Source: Blastocatellia bacterium
GTDB lineage: Bacteria; Acidobacteriota; Blastocatellia; HR10; J050
Reading direction: 5' to 3'
NCBI GenBank assembly: GCA_026985075.1
Contig: JALSQX010000104.1
Coordinates: forward strand, 34,774 to 98,773
DNA: 64,000 nucleotides
Shown here: one piece after another, positions 15,985 to 25,954 of the stretch
How the letters are laid out: each line of letters starts with the position of its first letter
Numbering within the stretch: the first letter of the stretch is position 1
Made by a program: the position numbers and the translations under genes
Notes under the pieces: model-generated
What the model saw: only the letters and a program-made list of their open reading frames with translations
Database searches by the model: none
What the model was told of the DNA's origin: nothing

Positions 15985-17706
15985 ATGAGATCTCATCGCA
16001 TTCTATTCTCCCTCGCCGGGATTTTTCTCGTGGGCTCGTTGACGTCGTGGGGATGGGCCCAGGAACCCGCGCGTTCAACGAGGCAACGGACCGCTCAGGC
16101 ATCTCCCGAGGAGCGCGTAGGGATTGATCCCCAACGTCGGCGGCCGATGTCGCTGCACGATGTGATCTTGATGGCCTTGCGCAATAATCGCGATATCGAA
16201 ATTGAGCGCATCAGCGGCGAGCAGGCCGCCTATCAACTGGATGCCGCGCGCGGCCGATACGATCCGGAGATCACCACGAACTTTTCTTTTCAGTCGGCGA
16301 CCGTACCCGTCGGCTCGGTGCTCGCCGGGGGAGCCAGCGGGAGCGTCTCCACCGATACCTACGTCTATGGCGCTTCGATCCGGCAGCTTCTTCCCGGAGG
16401 GAGCAATTATGAACTCACGTTCGATAACAATCGCCTCACCAGTTCCAACGTCTTCATCACCCTCAACCCGCAGTTCAGCAGCAATCTGAGGTTCACCTGG
16501 CGACAGCCGTTGTTGCGCAATCGGGGCTGGGATGCCAGTCGGCGCGCCATTCGCATCGCCAAGAAACGGCTCGATCTCTCCGATACGGAGTTTCGTCAGC
16601 GGGTCATCGAGATCATCAATCGCGTTCAGAAAGCCTATTGGGACTTAGTGTTTGCGCGGCGCAACGTCCAGGTTCAGCAGGAAGCCGTCAATCTGGCGCG
16701 CGAGCAACTGGAGATCAATCGGCGCATGGTGGCGGCGGGCACGTTGGCGCCGGTGGAGATCATCGCCGCCGAAGCCGAGGTCAAGCGGCGCGAGGAGAAC
16801 TTGCTCACGGCCATCGAAGGCGTGACCGTGGCCGAGAACATCCTCAAGGGGTTGATCCTGGCCGAGCGAACGGATCCCCTGTGGCGCGAAGCGATCATTC
16901 CCACCGAATCGGCGGAGATCAAAACCGTGCCCTTCGATCTGGCCGAGGCGGTGCGTACGGCGCTTCAGTCCCGGCCGGAAATGGAACAGATCAAACTGCA
17001 GCGGGAGATCAACGATCTGGACATTCGCTACTTCCGCAACCAGACGCGTCCTCAATTGGATCTGGTGGGGATCTACGAGATCAATGGTTTGGCTGGCCGA
17101 TTGCGGAGAGACGAGAATCCTTTCTCGGCGGGGAATCGTGTTCTCCTCAATCGCGTCAATGCGCTCTCGGAACTCGCCGGGTTGCCGCCGTTGGAGTTGC
17201 CTCCGCCGGCGCGATTGCCGCGGTTTCTCCTCGGAGGACAGGCGCGGGCGTGGGCCAATCTGTTCGGCAACGACTTCCGGACCGTTCAACTGGGCATCTC
17301 GTTGAGCCTTCCGCTCCGCAATCGAACGGCGGAAGGGAATCTGGGGGAAGCGCTCGCCGCCCATCGGTTGCTCGAAACACAACGGCAGAAGCTGGAGCTG
17401 GCCATCGAAATCGATGTCCGCAACGCGCTTCAGGCCGTGGAGACGGCGCGCAAGCGGGTGGAGGCGGCCCGCGCCGCTCGGGAGGCGGCCGCGGCCAATC
17501 TGGCCAGCGAACAGCGTCGTTATCGGGCGGGCGAGACGACGAATTTCATGGTGCTCACGCGACAGAATGAGCTGTCGGCGGCGCGCGCTCAGGAGTTGCG
17601 CGCCTTGATGGATTACAACAAAGCGATTGCCGATCTTCAGCGGGCGACGGCCACGACGCTGAGCGCCTATCACGTCCAGATCGACCGTCCGCCGCGAGAT
17701 CGTTGA
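15985..17706 (+). CDS. TolC-family outer membrane efflux protein
   Basis: This outer-membrane channel of a tripartite pump has 573 aa. A signal peptide (MRSHRILFSLAGIFLVGSLT up to GWAQ) is followed by SLHDVILMALRNNRDIEIER, the usual first TolC helix. Two OEP repeats follow, with long coiled coils at ~190-300 (VQKAYWDLVFARRNVQVQQE) and ~430-570 (AVETARKRVEAARAAREAAA). A second repeat marker is TNFMVLTRQNEL. I use ATG 15985, with AAGGAGG upstream, in place of the GTG two codons earlier. It heads the pump operon behind the TetR gene. Confidence 0.92.
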   Translation: MRSHRILFSLAGIFLVGSLTSWGWAQEPARSTRQRTAQASPEERVGIDPQRRRPMSLHDVILMALRNNRDIEIERISGEQAAYQLDAARGRYDPEITTNFSFQSATVPVGSVLAGGASGSVSTDTYVYGASIRQLLPGGSNYELTFDNNRLTSSNVFITLNPQFSSNLRFTWRQPLLRNRGWDASRRAIRIAKKRLDLSDTEFRQRVIEIINRVQKAYWDLVFARRNVQVQQEAVNLAREQLEINRRMVAAGTLAPVEIIAAEAEVKRREENLLTAIEGVTVAENILKGLILAERTDPLWREAIIPTESAEIKTVPFDLAEAVRTALQSRPEMEQIKLQREINDLDIRYFRNQTRPQLDLVGIYEINGLAGRLRRDENPFSAGNRVLLNRVNALSELAGLPPLELPPPARLPRFLLGGQARAWANLFGNDFRTVQLGISLSLPLRNRTAEGNLGEALAAHRLLETQRQKLELAIEIDVRNALQAVETARKRVEAARAAREAAAANLASEQRRYRAGETTNFMVLTRQNELSAARAQELRALMDYNKAIADLQRATATTLSAYHVQIDRPPRDR

Positions 17707-17775
17707 GCCGAGCAGGAGCGTGCAGGATCAATGTTTCTTCTGATGATGGGAAGGAGGATCTGGAAGGAGAGGACG

Positions 17776-19026
17776 ATGATGAAACATGGGATGGTTATCG
17801 TTTTTCTCGCTCTCGCGCTCATGGGGTTGAGCGGATGTCGTGAGCGGGCCACCGCGCCGGACGCCGTCAGCGCGCACCCGGAGAATGTCATGAAAGTGAG
17901 CGCCGCCCTGGCCGAGGCGCGGACCATCGATCGTCGCATCGAGATCGTGGGCACGTTATTGCCCGATGACGAGGTCGTCGTCGGCGCCGAGGTGGAAGGC
18001 ACCGTGGCTCGCGTCAATGTGGATCTGGGGAGCTTCGTTCGTCGTGGTCAGATCCTGGCCGAGATCGACCGCCGCGAGTTTCAGCTTCGCCTCGAGCAAG
18101 CCCGCGCCGCCCTGGCCGAGGCGCGCGCGCGATTAGGGTTGCGACCCGGCCAAGGCGACGAGATCGATCCCGAACGAACGCCACTGGTCGAGCAAGCGCG
18201 GGCGGCTTACGAAGATGCCCGATCGAAATATGAGAGCGCCAGGCGGCTCTATGCTACCGGCGACATTCCCGAGCAGCGCTACATCGAGGCGGAAAAGACG
18301 TTCCAGGCTCGTCGAGCCGCCTATCGAGCGGCGATTGATAGCGTGCGGAATCAACTGGCCGGCCTGCGCCGACTTCGCGCCCAGGTCGCTTTGGCGGAGA
18401 AAGAACTCTCGGACACCATCATTCGTGCTCCCATAACGGGCTCGGTGACCGTGAAGCACATTTCGGCGGGAGAGTATCTGAAGCGGGGCGCGCCGGTGGT
18501 GACGCTGGTCAAGCTCACGCCTCTCCGATTGCGCGCCAGCGTCCCGGAACCCTATGCTGCCGCCGTCACCGTTGGTCGGGAACTCCGCTTCACCGTCGAT
18601 GCCGTCAAAGGCGAGACCTTCCGCGGTCGCGTCACGCGCATCAGCCCATCGGTCAATCCGGAGACGCGCTCCTTGGTCATCGAAGCGGAGATTGACAATC
18701 GAGATTTCAAGCTCAGGCCGGGATACTTCGCGCGCGCTGAACTCGTCGTCGAGCCCAACGCCCGAGTCGTGCTCATCCCCAGTCGCGCCGTGGTGCGCTA
18801 TGTCGGCCTGACCCGCGTCTACGTCATCGAGGATGGGCGCGCCGTCGAACGATCGGTCAAGCTGGGCACGGAAGTCGATGGGTGGATCGAAGTCGTTGAG
18901 GGCGTCCGGGCCGGCGAGCAAGTCATCACCAGTAATCTCTCTCGGGTGAAAAATGGCCAACCGGTGGAAGTCGAATCATCCAACGACCCTGTGTCGCGTG
19001 TCATCGGAAAGGCCGTTCGTCTGTGA
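17776..19026 (+). CDS. RND efflux periplasmic adaptor (MFP), lipoprotein
   Basis: This 416-aa membrane-fusion protein links the RND pump to TolC. The start MMKHGMVIVFLALALMGLSG ends in a lipobox with Cys directly after (LSGC), so the mature protein is lipid-anchored. The lipoyl half-motif is GTVARVNVDLGSFVRRGQIL. An alpha-hairpin (EQARAALAEARARLGL...) and the second lipoyl half (APITGSVTVKHISAGEYLKR) follow, then the beta-barrel and membrane-proximal domains. I chose the ATG after GGAGAGG. It lies 70 bp after the tolC-like gene and 33 bp before the RND gene. Confidence 0.93.
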   Translation: MMKHGMVIVFLALALMGLSGCRERATAPDAVSAHPENVMKVSAALAEARTIDRRIEIVGTLLPDDEVVVGAEVEGTVARVNVDLGSFVRRGQILAEIDRREFQLRLEQARAALAEARARLGLRPGQGDEIDPERTPLVEQARAAYEDARSKYESARRLYATGDIPEQRYIEAEKTFQARRAAYRAAIDSVRNQLAGLRRLRAQVALAEKELSDTIIRAPITGSVTVKHISAGEYLKRGAPVVTLVKLTPLRLRASVPEPYAAAVTVGRELRFTVDAVKGETFRGRVTRISPSVNPETRSLVIEAEIDNRDFKLRPGYFARAELVVEPNARVVLIPSRAVVRYVGLTRVYVIEDGRAVERSVKLGTEVDGWIEVVEGVRAGEQVITSNLSRVKNGQPVEVESSNDPVSRVIGKAVRL

Positions 19027-19059
19027 CGCCAGACGCCAACCTGAAGTGAGGGAAGGATT

Positions 19060-22000
19060 ATGAAGCTGTCAGACATTGCCATTCGGCGACCTGTTTTCAC
19101 CACCATGATGATTGCCGCCTTCATCGTGTTCGGGGTCATCGGGTATCAGCGGATCGGCGTCGATCTCTATCCGGAGGTGGAATTCCCCGTGGTGACCGTC
19201 ACGACGGTGCTCCCGGGGGCGAGTCCGGAGGTGATAGAGAACGACGTCACCGATGTGATCGAGGAAGAGATCAGCACGATTGAAGGCATCGACAACATTC
19301 GCTCACAGAGCTTCGAGAGCGTCTCGCAGGTGGTCGTCACTTTCGTTCTGGAGAAAAACATCGACATCGCCGCTCAGGAAGTACGCGATAAGGTGGCCAT
19401 TGCGGCGCAAAAACTGCCCGATGATGTCGAACCGCCAGTAGTGCAGAAGCTGGATATTTCTGCCAACGCCATCATGTGGCTCGCCGTTCTGGGCGATCGG
19501 CCCTATCGGGAACTCTCTTACTATGCTGACAAGGTCATCAAGGAACGCCTCCAGATGATCGAAGGCGTCGGCTCGGTCATTCTGGGAGGCTTTCGCGATC
19601 GCCAGATCAACGTGTGGTTGGATGCCGATCGATTGGACGCCTACGGCTTATCGCCGCTCGATGTCACTCGCGCCATTCGGCTCAAACACGCCGAACTTCC
19701 GGCCGGCCGCATCGAGAACAAGGAGAAAGAGATCACCATCAAGGTCATGGGCGAGTATCCGTCGGCGGAAGAGATGAATGATCTCGTCGTCGCCTATCGC
19801 CATGGCGCTCCCGTTCGGCTGCGCGATATCGGCTATGTCGAAGATGGTGAGGAGGACGTGAGAACGATCGCTCGGTTCAATGGAAATCCGGCGGTGGCGT
19901 TGGGCATCCGCAAGCAATCGGGGACGAATACGGTGGCGGTGGCCGATCGCGTCAAAGCTGCGCTGGAAGAGATCCGCCAGGAGTTACCTTCCGGCATTCA
20001 TATCGATATCGCGTTCGACTCTTCGCTGTTCATCAAAAATTCGATGCACGATGTGCAGTTCGATATCCTGTTCGGAGCGCTGTTGACTTCGCTGGTGATC
20101 CTTCTCTTCCTCCGCAATCGCCGGATGACGCTCATCAGCGTGATCGCCATTCCCACCTCGCTCATCGGGTGTTTCGCGTTCATGAACGCCCTGGGATTCA
20201 CCATCAACAATATGACCATGTTGGGCCTGTCGCTGGCCGTGGGCATCGTCATCGATGATGCCATCGTCGTGCTGGAGAACATCTTCCGGCACATGGACAA
20301 GTTGAAGAAACCGGCCTTCCGAGCGGCGCGAGAGGGCACGTCGGAAATCGCCTTCGCCGTGATGGCGGCCACGTTGACCATTGCCGCCGTCTTCCTGCCG
20401 GTGGCGTTCATGAAAGGGGTGATCGGGCGGTTCTTCATCCAACTGGGACTCACCGTGACGATTGCCATTTTCATCTCGTTGTTCGTCTCCTTGACGCTCA
20501 CGCCGATGTTGTGTTCGCGATTCATGCGACCGGAGGAGAAACACGGTCCCATCTATAATGCCCTCGAACGCGGCTTCCATGCTATCGAACGCGGATACCG
20601 AACGGCGTTGGCCTTCGCTCTGCGACGCCGCAAGGTGATCGTCCTCTCGGCCATTGGCATCTTCGCCCTCTCTCTGCTCCTGGCTCAATTCATCGGTCGA
20701 GAATTCATCACACAGGCCGATGAGAGCCGATTCCTCATTCGCTTTGAAACGCCCTTGGGATGGTCTATCGAGCGCACTGATGAGGTCGCCCGTCAGGCCG
20801 AAGCGGTGGTGTTCTCTCATCCGGAAGTCAAACGCGCCTTCATGGGCATCGGCATCGGTCAGGCCCGGGAGGTGAACAAAGGTATCATCTTCATTCATCT
20901 GACGCCGAAGAGCGAGCGGACCGTCTCGCAGCAAGAGTTGGCCTCCATGCTCCGGCGAGAACTCAACGCCATTCCCAATCTCAAAGCGACCGTCGTCACC
21001 ATGAACCCTTTTGGTGGTGGCGGATTCCGGAACACGGACATTCAATACATCCTGGAAGGACCCACGCTGGACGATCTGCGTCGGATCACCAATCGGATCA
21101 CGACGCGACTCGGCCAACTGGCCGGTTTCGTGGACATCGATACCGACTTGGAATTGACCAAGCCGGAAGCGCGCGTGTACATCAAGCGCGATAAGGCCGA
21201 AGATCTGGGGCTCGATGTCGCCACCATCACTCAAGCCATTAACGTCATGATGGGAGGCGTCGATGTGGCCAAGTTCAAAGATGCCGGGGAGCGATATGAC
21301 ATTCGCGTCCGCGCCCTGCCCACGTATCGAGACATGGCCCGCGATATTGATCGGATTACCGTCATCTCGCGCGATGGGCGGCGCGTGAAGCTCTCCAACG
21401 TCGTCGAGGTCGTCCAGGGAGTGGGGCCGAATGTCATCAATCGATACAACCGGCAGCGGGCGGTGACGCTGTATGCCAACCTGGAAGGGAAGCCTCTCGG
21501 CGAAGGGCTTCAGGAATTGAATGCCATCGTCGCTGAGACGCTTCCCCGGGAGCCGGGGTATCGAACCGAGTTATCCGGCATGACCAAGCAGTTCCAGGAG
21601 TCTTTCGCTTACCTGGGAACGGCGTTCTTGCTGGCTATCATCATCATCTACATGGTCCTGGCGTCACAGTTTGAGAGCTTCATTCATCCGTTCACCATCA
21701 TGCTCTCGCTGCCGCTGGCCACGATCGGCGTTTTCGGCTTGCTGTTGCTCACCGGAAAGACGCTGAATATCTTCAGCTACATCGGGATCATCATGCTGGT
21801 GGGCATCGTGACCAAGAATGCCATTCTACTGGTCGATTACACCAATCAACTCTGCGCTCGCGGGATGGAACGAACGCAAGCCATTTTGCAGGCCGGGCCG
21901 ACGCGGCTGCGCCCCATTTTGATGACCGCCGTGACGACCATTGCCGGTATGACGCCCGTCGCCTTGGCGCTCAGCGAGGGTGGAGAGACCCGAGCCCCGA

Positions 22001-22197
22001 TGGCCGTAGCCGTCATCGGCGGGATGTTGACCTCGACATTCCTCACGCTGCTGGTGATCCCCGTCGTCTACAGCCTGTTTGACGATCTCGGTCGATGGAT
22101 CCGACGTCGTTGGGGTGGCACGAGAGAAAGAGTCGGCGAACCGGCGACGCCAGCAGAGGAAGCCGAGGAGACCCTGGAGCCGGTCATCACGCGATAG
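19060..22197 (+). CDS. RND efflux transporter (AcrB/HAE1-type)
   Basis: This 1045-aa inner-membrane proton-driven pump has the canonical MKLSDIAIRRPVFTTMMIAA N-terminus and GVDLYPEVEFPVVTV. The transmembrane helix 4 proton relay is SLAVGIVIDDAIVVLENIF, with the paired Asp. Porter and docking domains fall in the expected two loops, and helix 10 and following (MLVGIVTKNAILLVDYTNQL) keep the family Lys. Full length, no frameshift. It forms a tripartite pump with the two preceding genes. Hydrophobic drug-like substrates are expected for HAE1; the actual inducer is unknown. Confidence 0.96.
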   Translation: MKLSDIAIRRPVFTTMMIAAFIVFGVIGYQRIGVDLYPEVEFPVVTVTTVLPGASPEVIENDVTDVIEEEISTIEGIDNIRSQSFESVSQVVVTFVLEKNIDIAAQEVRDKVAIAAQKLPDDVEPPVVQKLDISANAIMWLAVLGDRPYRELSYYADKVIKERLQMIEGVGSVILGGFRDRQINVWLDADRLDAYGLSPLDVTRAIRLKHAELPAGRIENKEKEITIKVMGEYPSAEEMNDLVVAYRHGAPVRLRDIGYVEDGEEDVRTIARFNGNPAVALGIRKQSGTNTVAVADRVKAALEEIRQELPSGIHIDIAFDSSLFIKNSMHDVQFDILFGALLTSLVILLFLRNRRMTLISVIAIPTSLIGCFAFMNALGFTINNMTMLGLSLAVGIVIDDAIVVLENIFRHMDKLKKPAFRAAREGTSEIAFAVMAATLTIAAVFLPVAFMKGVIGRFFIQLGLTVTIAIFISLFVSLTLTPMLCSRFMRPEEKHGPIYNALERGFHAIERGYRTALAFALRRRKVIVLSAIGIFALSLLLAQFIGREFITQADESRFLIRFETPLGWSIERTDEVARQAEAVVFSHPEVKRAFMGIGIGQAREVNKGIIFIHLTPKSERTVSQQELASMLRRELNAIPNLKATVVTMNPFGGGGFRNTDIQYILEGPTLDDLRRITNRITTRLGQLAGFVDIDTDLELTKPEARVYIKRDKAEDLGLDVATITQAINVMMGGVDVAKFKDAGERYDIRVRALPTYRDMARDIDRITVISRDGRRVKLSNVVEVVQGVGPNVINRYNRQRAVTLYANLEGKPLGEGLQELNAIVAETLPREPGYRTELSGMTKQFQESFAYLGTAFLLAIIIIYMVLASQFESFIHPFTIMLSLPLATIGVFGLLLLTGKTLNIFSYIGIIMLVGIVTKNAILLVDYTNQLCARGMERTQAILQAGPTRLRPILMTAVTTIAGMTPVALALSEGGETRAPMAVAVIGGMLTSTFLTLLVIPVVYSLFDDLGRWIRRRWGGTRERVGEPATPAEEAEETLEPVITR

Positions 22198-22230
22198 AAA
22201 GGAATAGCTCGACGAATGGGAGAAGGTACG

Positions 22231-22647
22231 ATGTCGACGAACCATGAGATCCCTGTGGGAGCGATGGCGGAATACTCTCTCGTCGTCACCCATGATCTGA
22301 CCATTGCCGCCATCGATCCACGACTGCCCGAGGTGCTGGCCACACCGATGATGATCAATTCCATGGAAATCGCTGCCGCTCGCGCCATCCAACCGTATTT
22401 AGCCGATGGATGGATCTCGGTCGGCGTCGTGGTCGATATCCGCCATTTGGCCGCCACGCCGGAGGGGGCGACTGTTCGGGCACGGGCGCGGGTCATCAAT
22501 GTAGATGGAAAACGCATCACCTTCGCCGTGGAGGCCTATGACGATGTGGAGAAGATCGGCGAGGGAACTCATGTGCGCGCATTAGTGGAATTGCCGCGCT
22601 TCCTTCGCATGGTGGAACAGAAGCGATCGCGCCCGTCGCGTTCGTAG
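22231..22647 (+). CDS. Thioesterase superfamily protein (FlK-like hot-dog fold)
   Basis: This 138-aa single hot-dog domain resembles fluoroacetyl-CoA thioesterase FlK and related YbgC-like proteins. It has EVLATPMMINSMEIAAARAI, where the central helix carries the catalytic Glu, and strands VGVVVDIRHLAATPEGATVR and ARVINVDGKRITFAVEAYD. It sits 33 bp behind the RND gene on the same strand and may be the last gene of the efflux operon, perhaps handling a thioester-type toxin. I start at the second ATG (GAGAAGG upstream); one at 22216 is also in frame. Confidence 0.8.
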   Translation: MSTNHEIPVGAMAEYSLVVTHDLTIAAIDPRLPEVLATPMMINSMEIAAARAIQPYLADGWISVGVVVDIRHLAATPEGATVRARARVINVDGKRITFAVEAYDDVEKIGEGTHVRALVELPRFLRMVEQKRSRPSRS

Positions 22648-22760
22648 GTGCTGGCCGTTGGCGACCGACGCGACGGGGATGTCTCCATCGGGCATGGCCT
22701 TTCGGGCGTCATTCCTCGCCAGCGGACCGTCAAGGAGTATGCCCGATCCCTTCAGCATGG

Positions 22761-24185
22761 TCATCGCTCATCAGAGGGTGCGGCCGGCGCAGTATAGACT
22801 CTCCGGAGTGCCGCGCCACGAAAGTAATGGGCCAGGATCTCAACATGGCTTTTCCCCTGCCGCGCCATCACCGCCGCGCCAATCTGGCAAAGTCCCACGC
22901 CATGACCCCAGCCCGCGCCGATGAGATGAAATCGATGGGGAATGGAACCTTCTCCCTCAGTGCGCACAATGAAAGCAGAGCTGTAGAGGTGCGTTTCGGA
23001 CAAGACGCGGCGAATCTCCAACTCCTTCCCGATCACCACCGAACGCTTTTCTCCCCGAATGGCCAGCGTGATGAGGCGTCCGGAAACGCCTCGCCGAAGA
23101 GGCTGGAGTGAGAGGATGGGGCCGAGATCGACGCCGAGCTTCTTCTCGACGATCGCTCGTAAGCGATCCTGCTCATAGTCGATCTGCCAGCGAAAGAACG
23201 CCAGCGTGTGCTGATCGATCTCGGGCAGAATCTGTTCGATGAGCGCTCGATCCGACGTATTGCAGAATGCCGGTGGCCGATGAGTGATCCAGTATGTCGC
23301 CGCCTTCTCTTCGGCGAGAGGCGTCGGGAAATCCATCGGCCAGCGTTCACCATCATATGTGCCCGCCAGATAGGGAATCTCTCGATCCTCCCAGGCCGTG
23401 CTGTAGGTCTCCGTCATGCCCCCGCAACATTTGGAAAAGCGCGCATCGCAGATTTCATCATCAAATGTGAGAACCATTCCCCGAGTTTCTGCGATGGCGT
23501 CCATGACGGTAGGAGAAGAGATCCTGGTGATACCGTGGTATCGCTGACAATGATCATCGGCGCACACATCGAATGCGGTGTGCGCGCGCCGATCGAACCA
23601 GCGGATGATTTCTAGAGACGTCGATTGTGAATCCGGAGTCGGCATTCGGAGCGCACCATGTCCTTCTGAGGGTGGAGAATCAGGCTCGCACCCGCGCTGG
23701 TGAAGTTGTGCCAGAAGCCAGCTTCGCGAGATGATGGCGTGTGCTTTCAGGAATTCCAGCGGCGCAAAGGCGCTCATCTCTGAAGCGATCACGCTCGTCA
23801 GATAGGCTTCCAGCGGAAGGCGATTGATGACCGTGAGGCGGGCCGTAGGGGTGCATTTCAATATCAGCGATCCCTGGAAACTCAACTCCTGTTCCTGTTG
23901 CCAGTGGAAGTCGCGGCCGATGGGCACGCGGGCCACCGTGAACGAGCCGGGCGAAACATCGTTCGGCATCAACTCGATCTCGGGAGCCGTGACGAGCAAC
24001 TGGCCTTGGCTATCGTGGATGAAGAGGCGGTTCTCTCGTGCCATCGCATGATACGCTCCCGGAAGGAACCTTCGACCATTGGTCGAGGCATATTCTCCGG
24101 AGAGCTTGAACCGAACCTCTTCCACCCCGGTCATCAACCCCACGGAGATCACAGGTTCGCTTGTGATGTGGTTCGCTTCTCTCAT
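22761..24185 (-). CDS. SpoIID/LytB domain protein
   Basis: SpoIID-type enzymes are lytic transglycosylases that act on denuded glycan strands; non-sporulating bacteria encode many homologues. This 474-aa protein has RLPLEAYLTSVIASEMSAFA at about 122-141, KAHAIISRSW, then YHGITRISSPTVMDAIAETR, FSKCCGGMTETYSTAWED, and the ending GAGWGHGVGLCQIGAAVMAR. All are family markers. No signal peptide is visible, which is unusual for a wall enzyme. Cys pairs (CDARFSKCCGG) may form a disulfide or metal site. It is 0 bp from the PIN-like gene upstream on the same strand, so they may share a transcript. Confidence 0.88.
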   Translation of the reverse strand: MREANHITSEPVISVGLMTGVEEVRFKLSGEYASTNGRRFLPGAYHAMARENRLFIHDSQGQLLVTAPEIELMPNDVSPGSFTVARVPIGRDFHWQQEQELSFQGSLILKCTPTARLTVINRLPLEAYLTSVIASEMSAFAPLEFLKAHAIISRSWLLAQLHQRGCEPDSPPSEGHGALRMPTPDSQSTSLEIIRWFDRRAHTAFDVCADDHCQRYHGITRISSPTVMDAIAETRGMVLTFDDEICDARFSKCCGGMTETYSTAWEDREIPYLAGTYDGERWPMDFPTPLAEEKAATYWITHRPPAFCNTSDRALIEQILPEIDQHTLAFFRWQIDYEQDRLRAIVEKKLGVDLGPILSLQPLRRGVSGRLITLAIRGEKRSVVIGKELEIRRVLSETHLYSSAFIVRTEGEGSIPHRFHLIGAGWGHGVGLCQIGAAVMARQGKSHVEILAHYFRGAALRRVYTAPAAPSDER

Positions 24186-24635
24186 TTAACAGTCATACTG
24201 CTGAAGAAATTCGTCCACGAGGTGAATGGTCAGCTCCTGCCTGTGGGAGAGTTTTTTCTTGAGCTTACTATCCGTAGTCAGAATGAGTTTGTCCTGTGTA
24301 TTCATTGCTGTTTTCACGAGGTAGCGGTCATCCTGTGGTGTTTCTTGTTCTATCTCCGGGAGCACCGGTTTCAAATTTGATTCGTCGAGGAGGTGAAATT
24401 TCTCGCTATTCCACAGAAAGCTTCCGAGAAAATACCTTACCAGAATTCGAGCAGGGAGAGCCCAGTTTTCTGATGCCTTAGACATCCACCGTATTTTTTG
24501 TGTGACGCCACCTCCTTTCATAGCAACGAGTCTATCACATTTCCGAAAAACCGTTTCTAGAAACTGTCCCGCGTCTTTCTGCTTTCGGGAATCGGCTATG
24601 AAGTGGACGATCCACTCATCAATGGTGATTTCCAT
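24186..24635 (-). CDS. PIN-like nuclease domain protein partnered with an ATPase
   Basis: This 149-aa protein has a PIN-like acidic layout: Asp6 at the first strand (MEITIDEWIVHF), Asp102/Asp103 in PQDDRYLVKTAM, and Thr121-Asp122 in LILTTDSKL. PIN domains are Mg2+-dependent RNases, common as toxins. The first strand is shorter than usual, so I call it PIN-like rather than PIN. It starts 5 bp after the stop of the ATPase gene, in the same operon. The pair is AT-richer than its surroundings, which suggests transfer. An antiphage or toxin role is inference. Confidence 0.6.
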   Translation of the reverse strand: MEITIDEWIVHFIADSRKQKDAGQFLETVFRKCDRLVAMKGGGVTQKIRWMSKASENWALPARILVRYFLGSFLWNSEKFHLLDESNLKPVLPEIEQETPQDDRYLVKTAMNTQDKLILTTDSKLKKKLSHRQELTIHLVDEFLQQYDC

Positions 24636-24640
24636 TCGGG

Positions 24641-25891
24641 TTACTCCACCGCTTTGGAGAGACCCAGAATATCTTTGAGGTCTTCCGGTTCCCCTTCCAT
24701 GAAGGTCGTGAGTCCGCCTTCTATCTGTCCGTTAGACTTCACGCGCTGGCGTTCAAATCTGCTTTCTCCATTGCTTTTTGTGCACAAATAACAGGATATT
24801 TCATGTGGGCTGAGTCGTCCCTGAGCCACGGCACTGAGCAGTGAGAGAACAAAGTGTTCACTGTGGGTGGAGACAATCAGTGTTTTGTTTTCTTCTTTGG
24901 TCAGCTTGACGAATGCATGAGCGAGATTTCTCAGAGCTCGCGGATGCGGATGAATCTCCGGCTCTTCAATGCACACGATAGAGGTATCACTCCGAAGAGT
25001 CTTCGCAAGCAAGTAGACAACCTGATTGATTCCGAATCCATCATTGACCAGCTCGGTTGATAATCCCGTCGCCTTATCCGTTGTATTCAGCCAGAAGAGA
25101 GTGGTTCCTGGCGCCGTACGAACCCGTAACTCCCTTTGGAGAATCTGCTCAAGGTAGTGGCTGACCTTTCCCTCGAGATATTGATCGCTGGCTAAGATCG
25201 TTGCCACCTCTTCTTCTGCGAGAATCACAGGAGTCAGTGGTACGGTTTGGTAGTGTGGCTTGGAGAACCCTCGTCGTAAGTGCACGAAATCACTTCGCCG
25301 AAGCTCTTCTATTGGGGAATTGAGCAGAGCAGTGAGAATCTGGGCTTTTTTTTGTGCTTCTTCCATAGTCTTCGGTTCCCGATCGCTGAGGAGTCCCGTT
25401 GGTTCCGACGTAGTACCAATTGTCACTTGGGCAAGAATGCCGTTCCAGGAAACCATGAACATCGTTCCTTGATGCTCCACCGTCGCCCTTTGTTGCTTAT
25501 TCGCCGGGTAGGGAAAGACCGTTTCGATTTCAAGATTGACAGACCATGGATCTCCTGCCCGAATCAAAAGTTTCCCCTCCTGTTTCCCGAGACTGACCGT
25601 GTAAGTCACCCTATCGGAATCCTTCATCAAGCCGATTTCCAGCTCAATCAGCGCCTCTGGAATGTGATTGAAGACGACTTGCTCGAATCCGCCGAAGTTC
25701 GCAAAAGAGAGATTGAAGAAGCCATCGAGCGGCTGGTTGGGATTGAGAATGACATTCTTAAGAATCGCCAGGGCGTGCATGAGAGTGGACTTACCCGAGC
25801 CGTTCGGGCCGTAAAGAATGGTGAGGGGAGAGATCTCAACCTCCTGATCCCGGATGGATCTCAGGTTCTTAATCTTGATATGCCTTAGCAT
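24641..25891 (-). CDS. AAA_15/OLD-like ATPase (DUF3696-type), putative defence protein
   Basis: This 416-aa SMC/ABC-like ATPase has Walker A GPNGSGKST at 28-36, a signature-like region LVNDGFGINQ at 281-290, Walker B SIVCIEEPEIHPHP at 304-317 and the H-loop STHSEHF at 341-347. This is the layout of AAA_15/AAA_21 proteins found in PARIS, Gabija-like and other defence pairs. No TOPRIM or other nuclease domain is fused; the adjacent PIN-like protein could supply that function. Start at 25891 because AGAGGTG precedes it and MLRHIKIKNLRSI is the typical N-terminus. Codon use and base composition are AT-richer than neighbouring genes. Confidence 0.82.
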   Translation of the reverse strand: MLRHIKIKNLRSIRDQEVEISPLTILYGPNGSGKSTLMHALAILKNVILNPNQPLDGFFNLSFANFGGFEQVVFNHIPEALIELEIGLMKDSDRVTYTVSLGKQEGKLLIRAGDPWSVNLEIETVFPYPANKQQRATVEHQGTMFMVSWNGILAQVTIGTTSEPTGLLSDREPKTMEEAQKKAQILTALLNSPIEELRRSDFVHLRRGFSKPHYQTVPLTPVILAEEEVATILASDQYLEGKVSHYLEQILQRELRVRTAPGTTLFWLNTTDKATGLSTELVNDGFGINQVVYLLAKTLRSDTSIVCIEEPEIHPHPRALRNLAHAFVKLTKEENKTLIVSTHSEHFVLSLLSAVAQGRLSPHEISCYLCTKSNGESRFERQRVKSNGQIEGGLTTFMEGEPEDLKDILGLSKAVE

Positions 25892-25954
25892 GAAGCACCT
25901 CTGGAACTGGGCTTTGCTTCCCGAGGAAGAGAATATGGCATCTCTATCCACGGG

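Noticed and set aside
19984..21234. Minus-strand frame (416 aa) opposite the RND pump gene
   Set aside because: His/Asp/Arg-rich shadow of a well-conserved pump gene; no promoter or domain.
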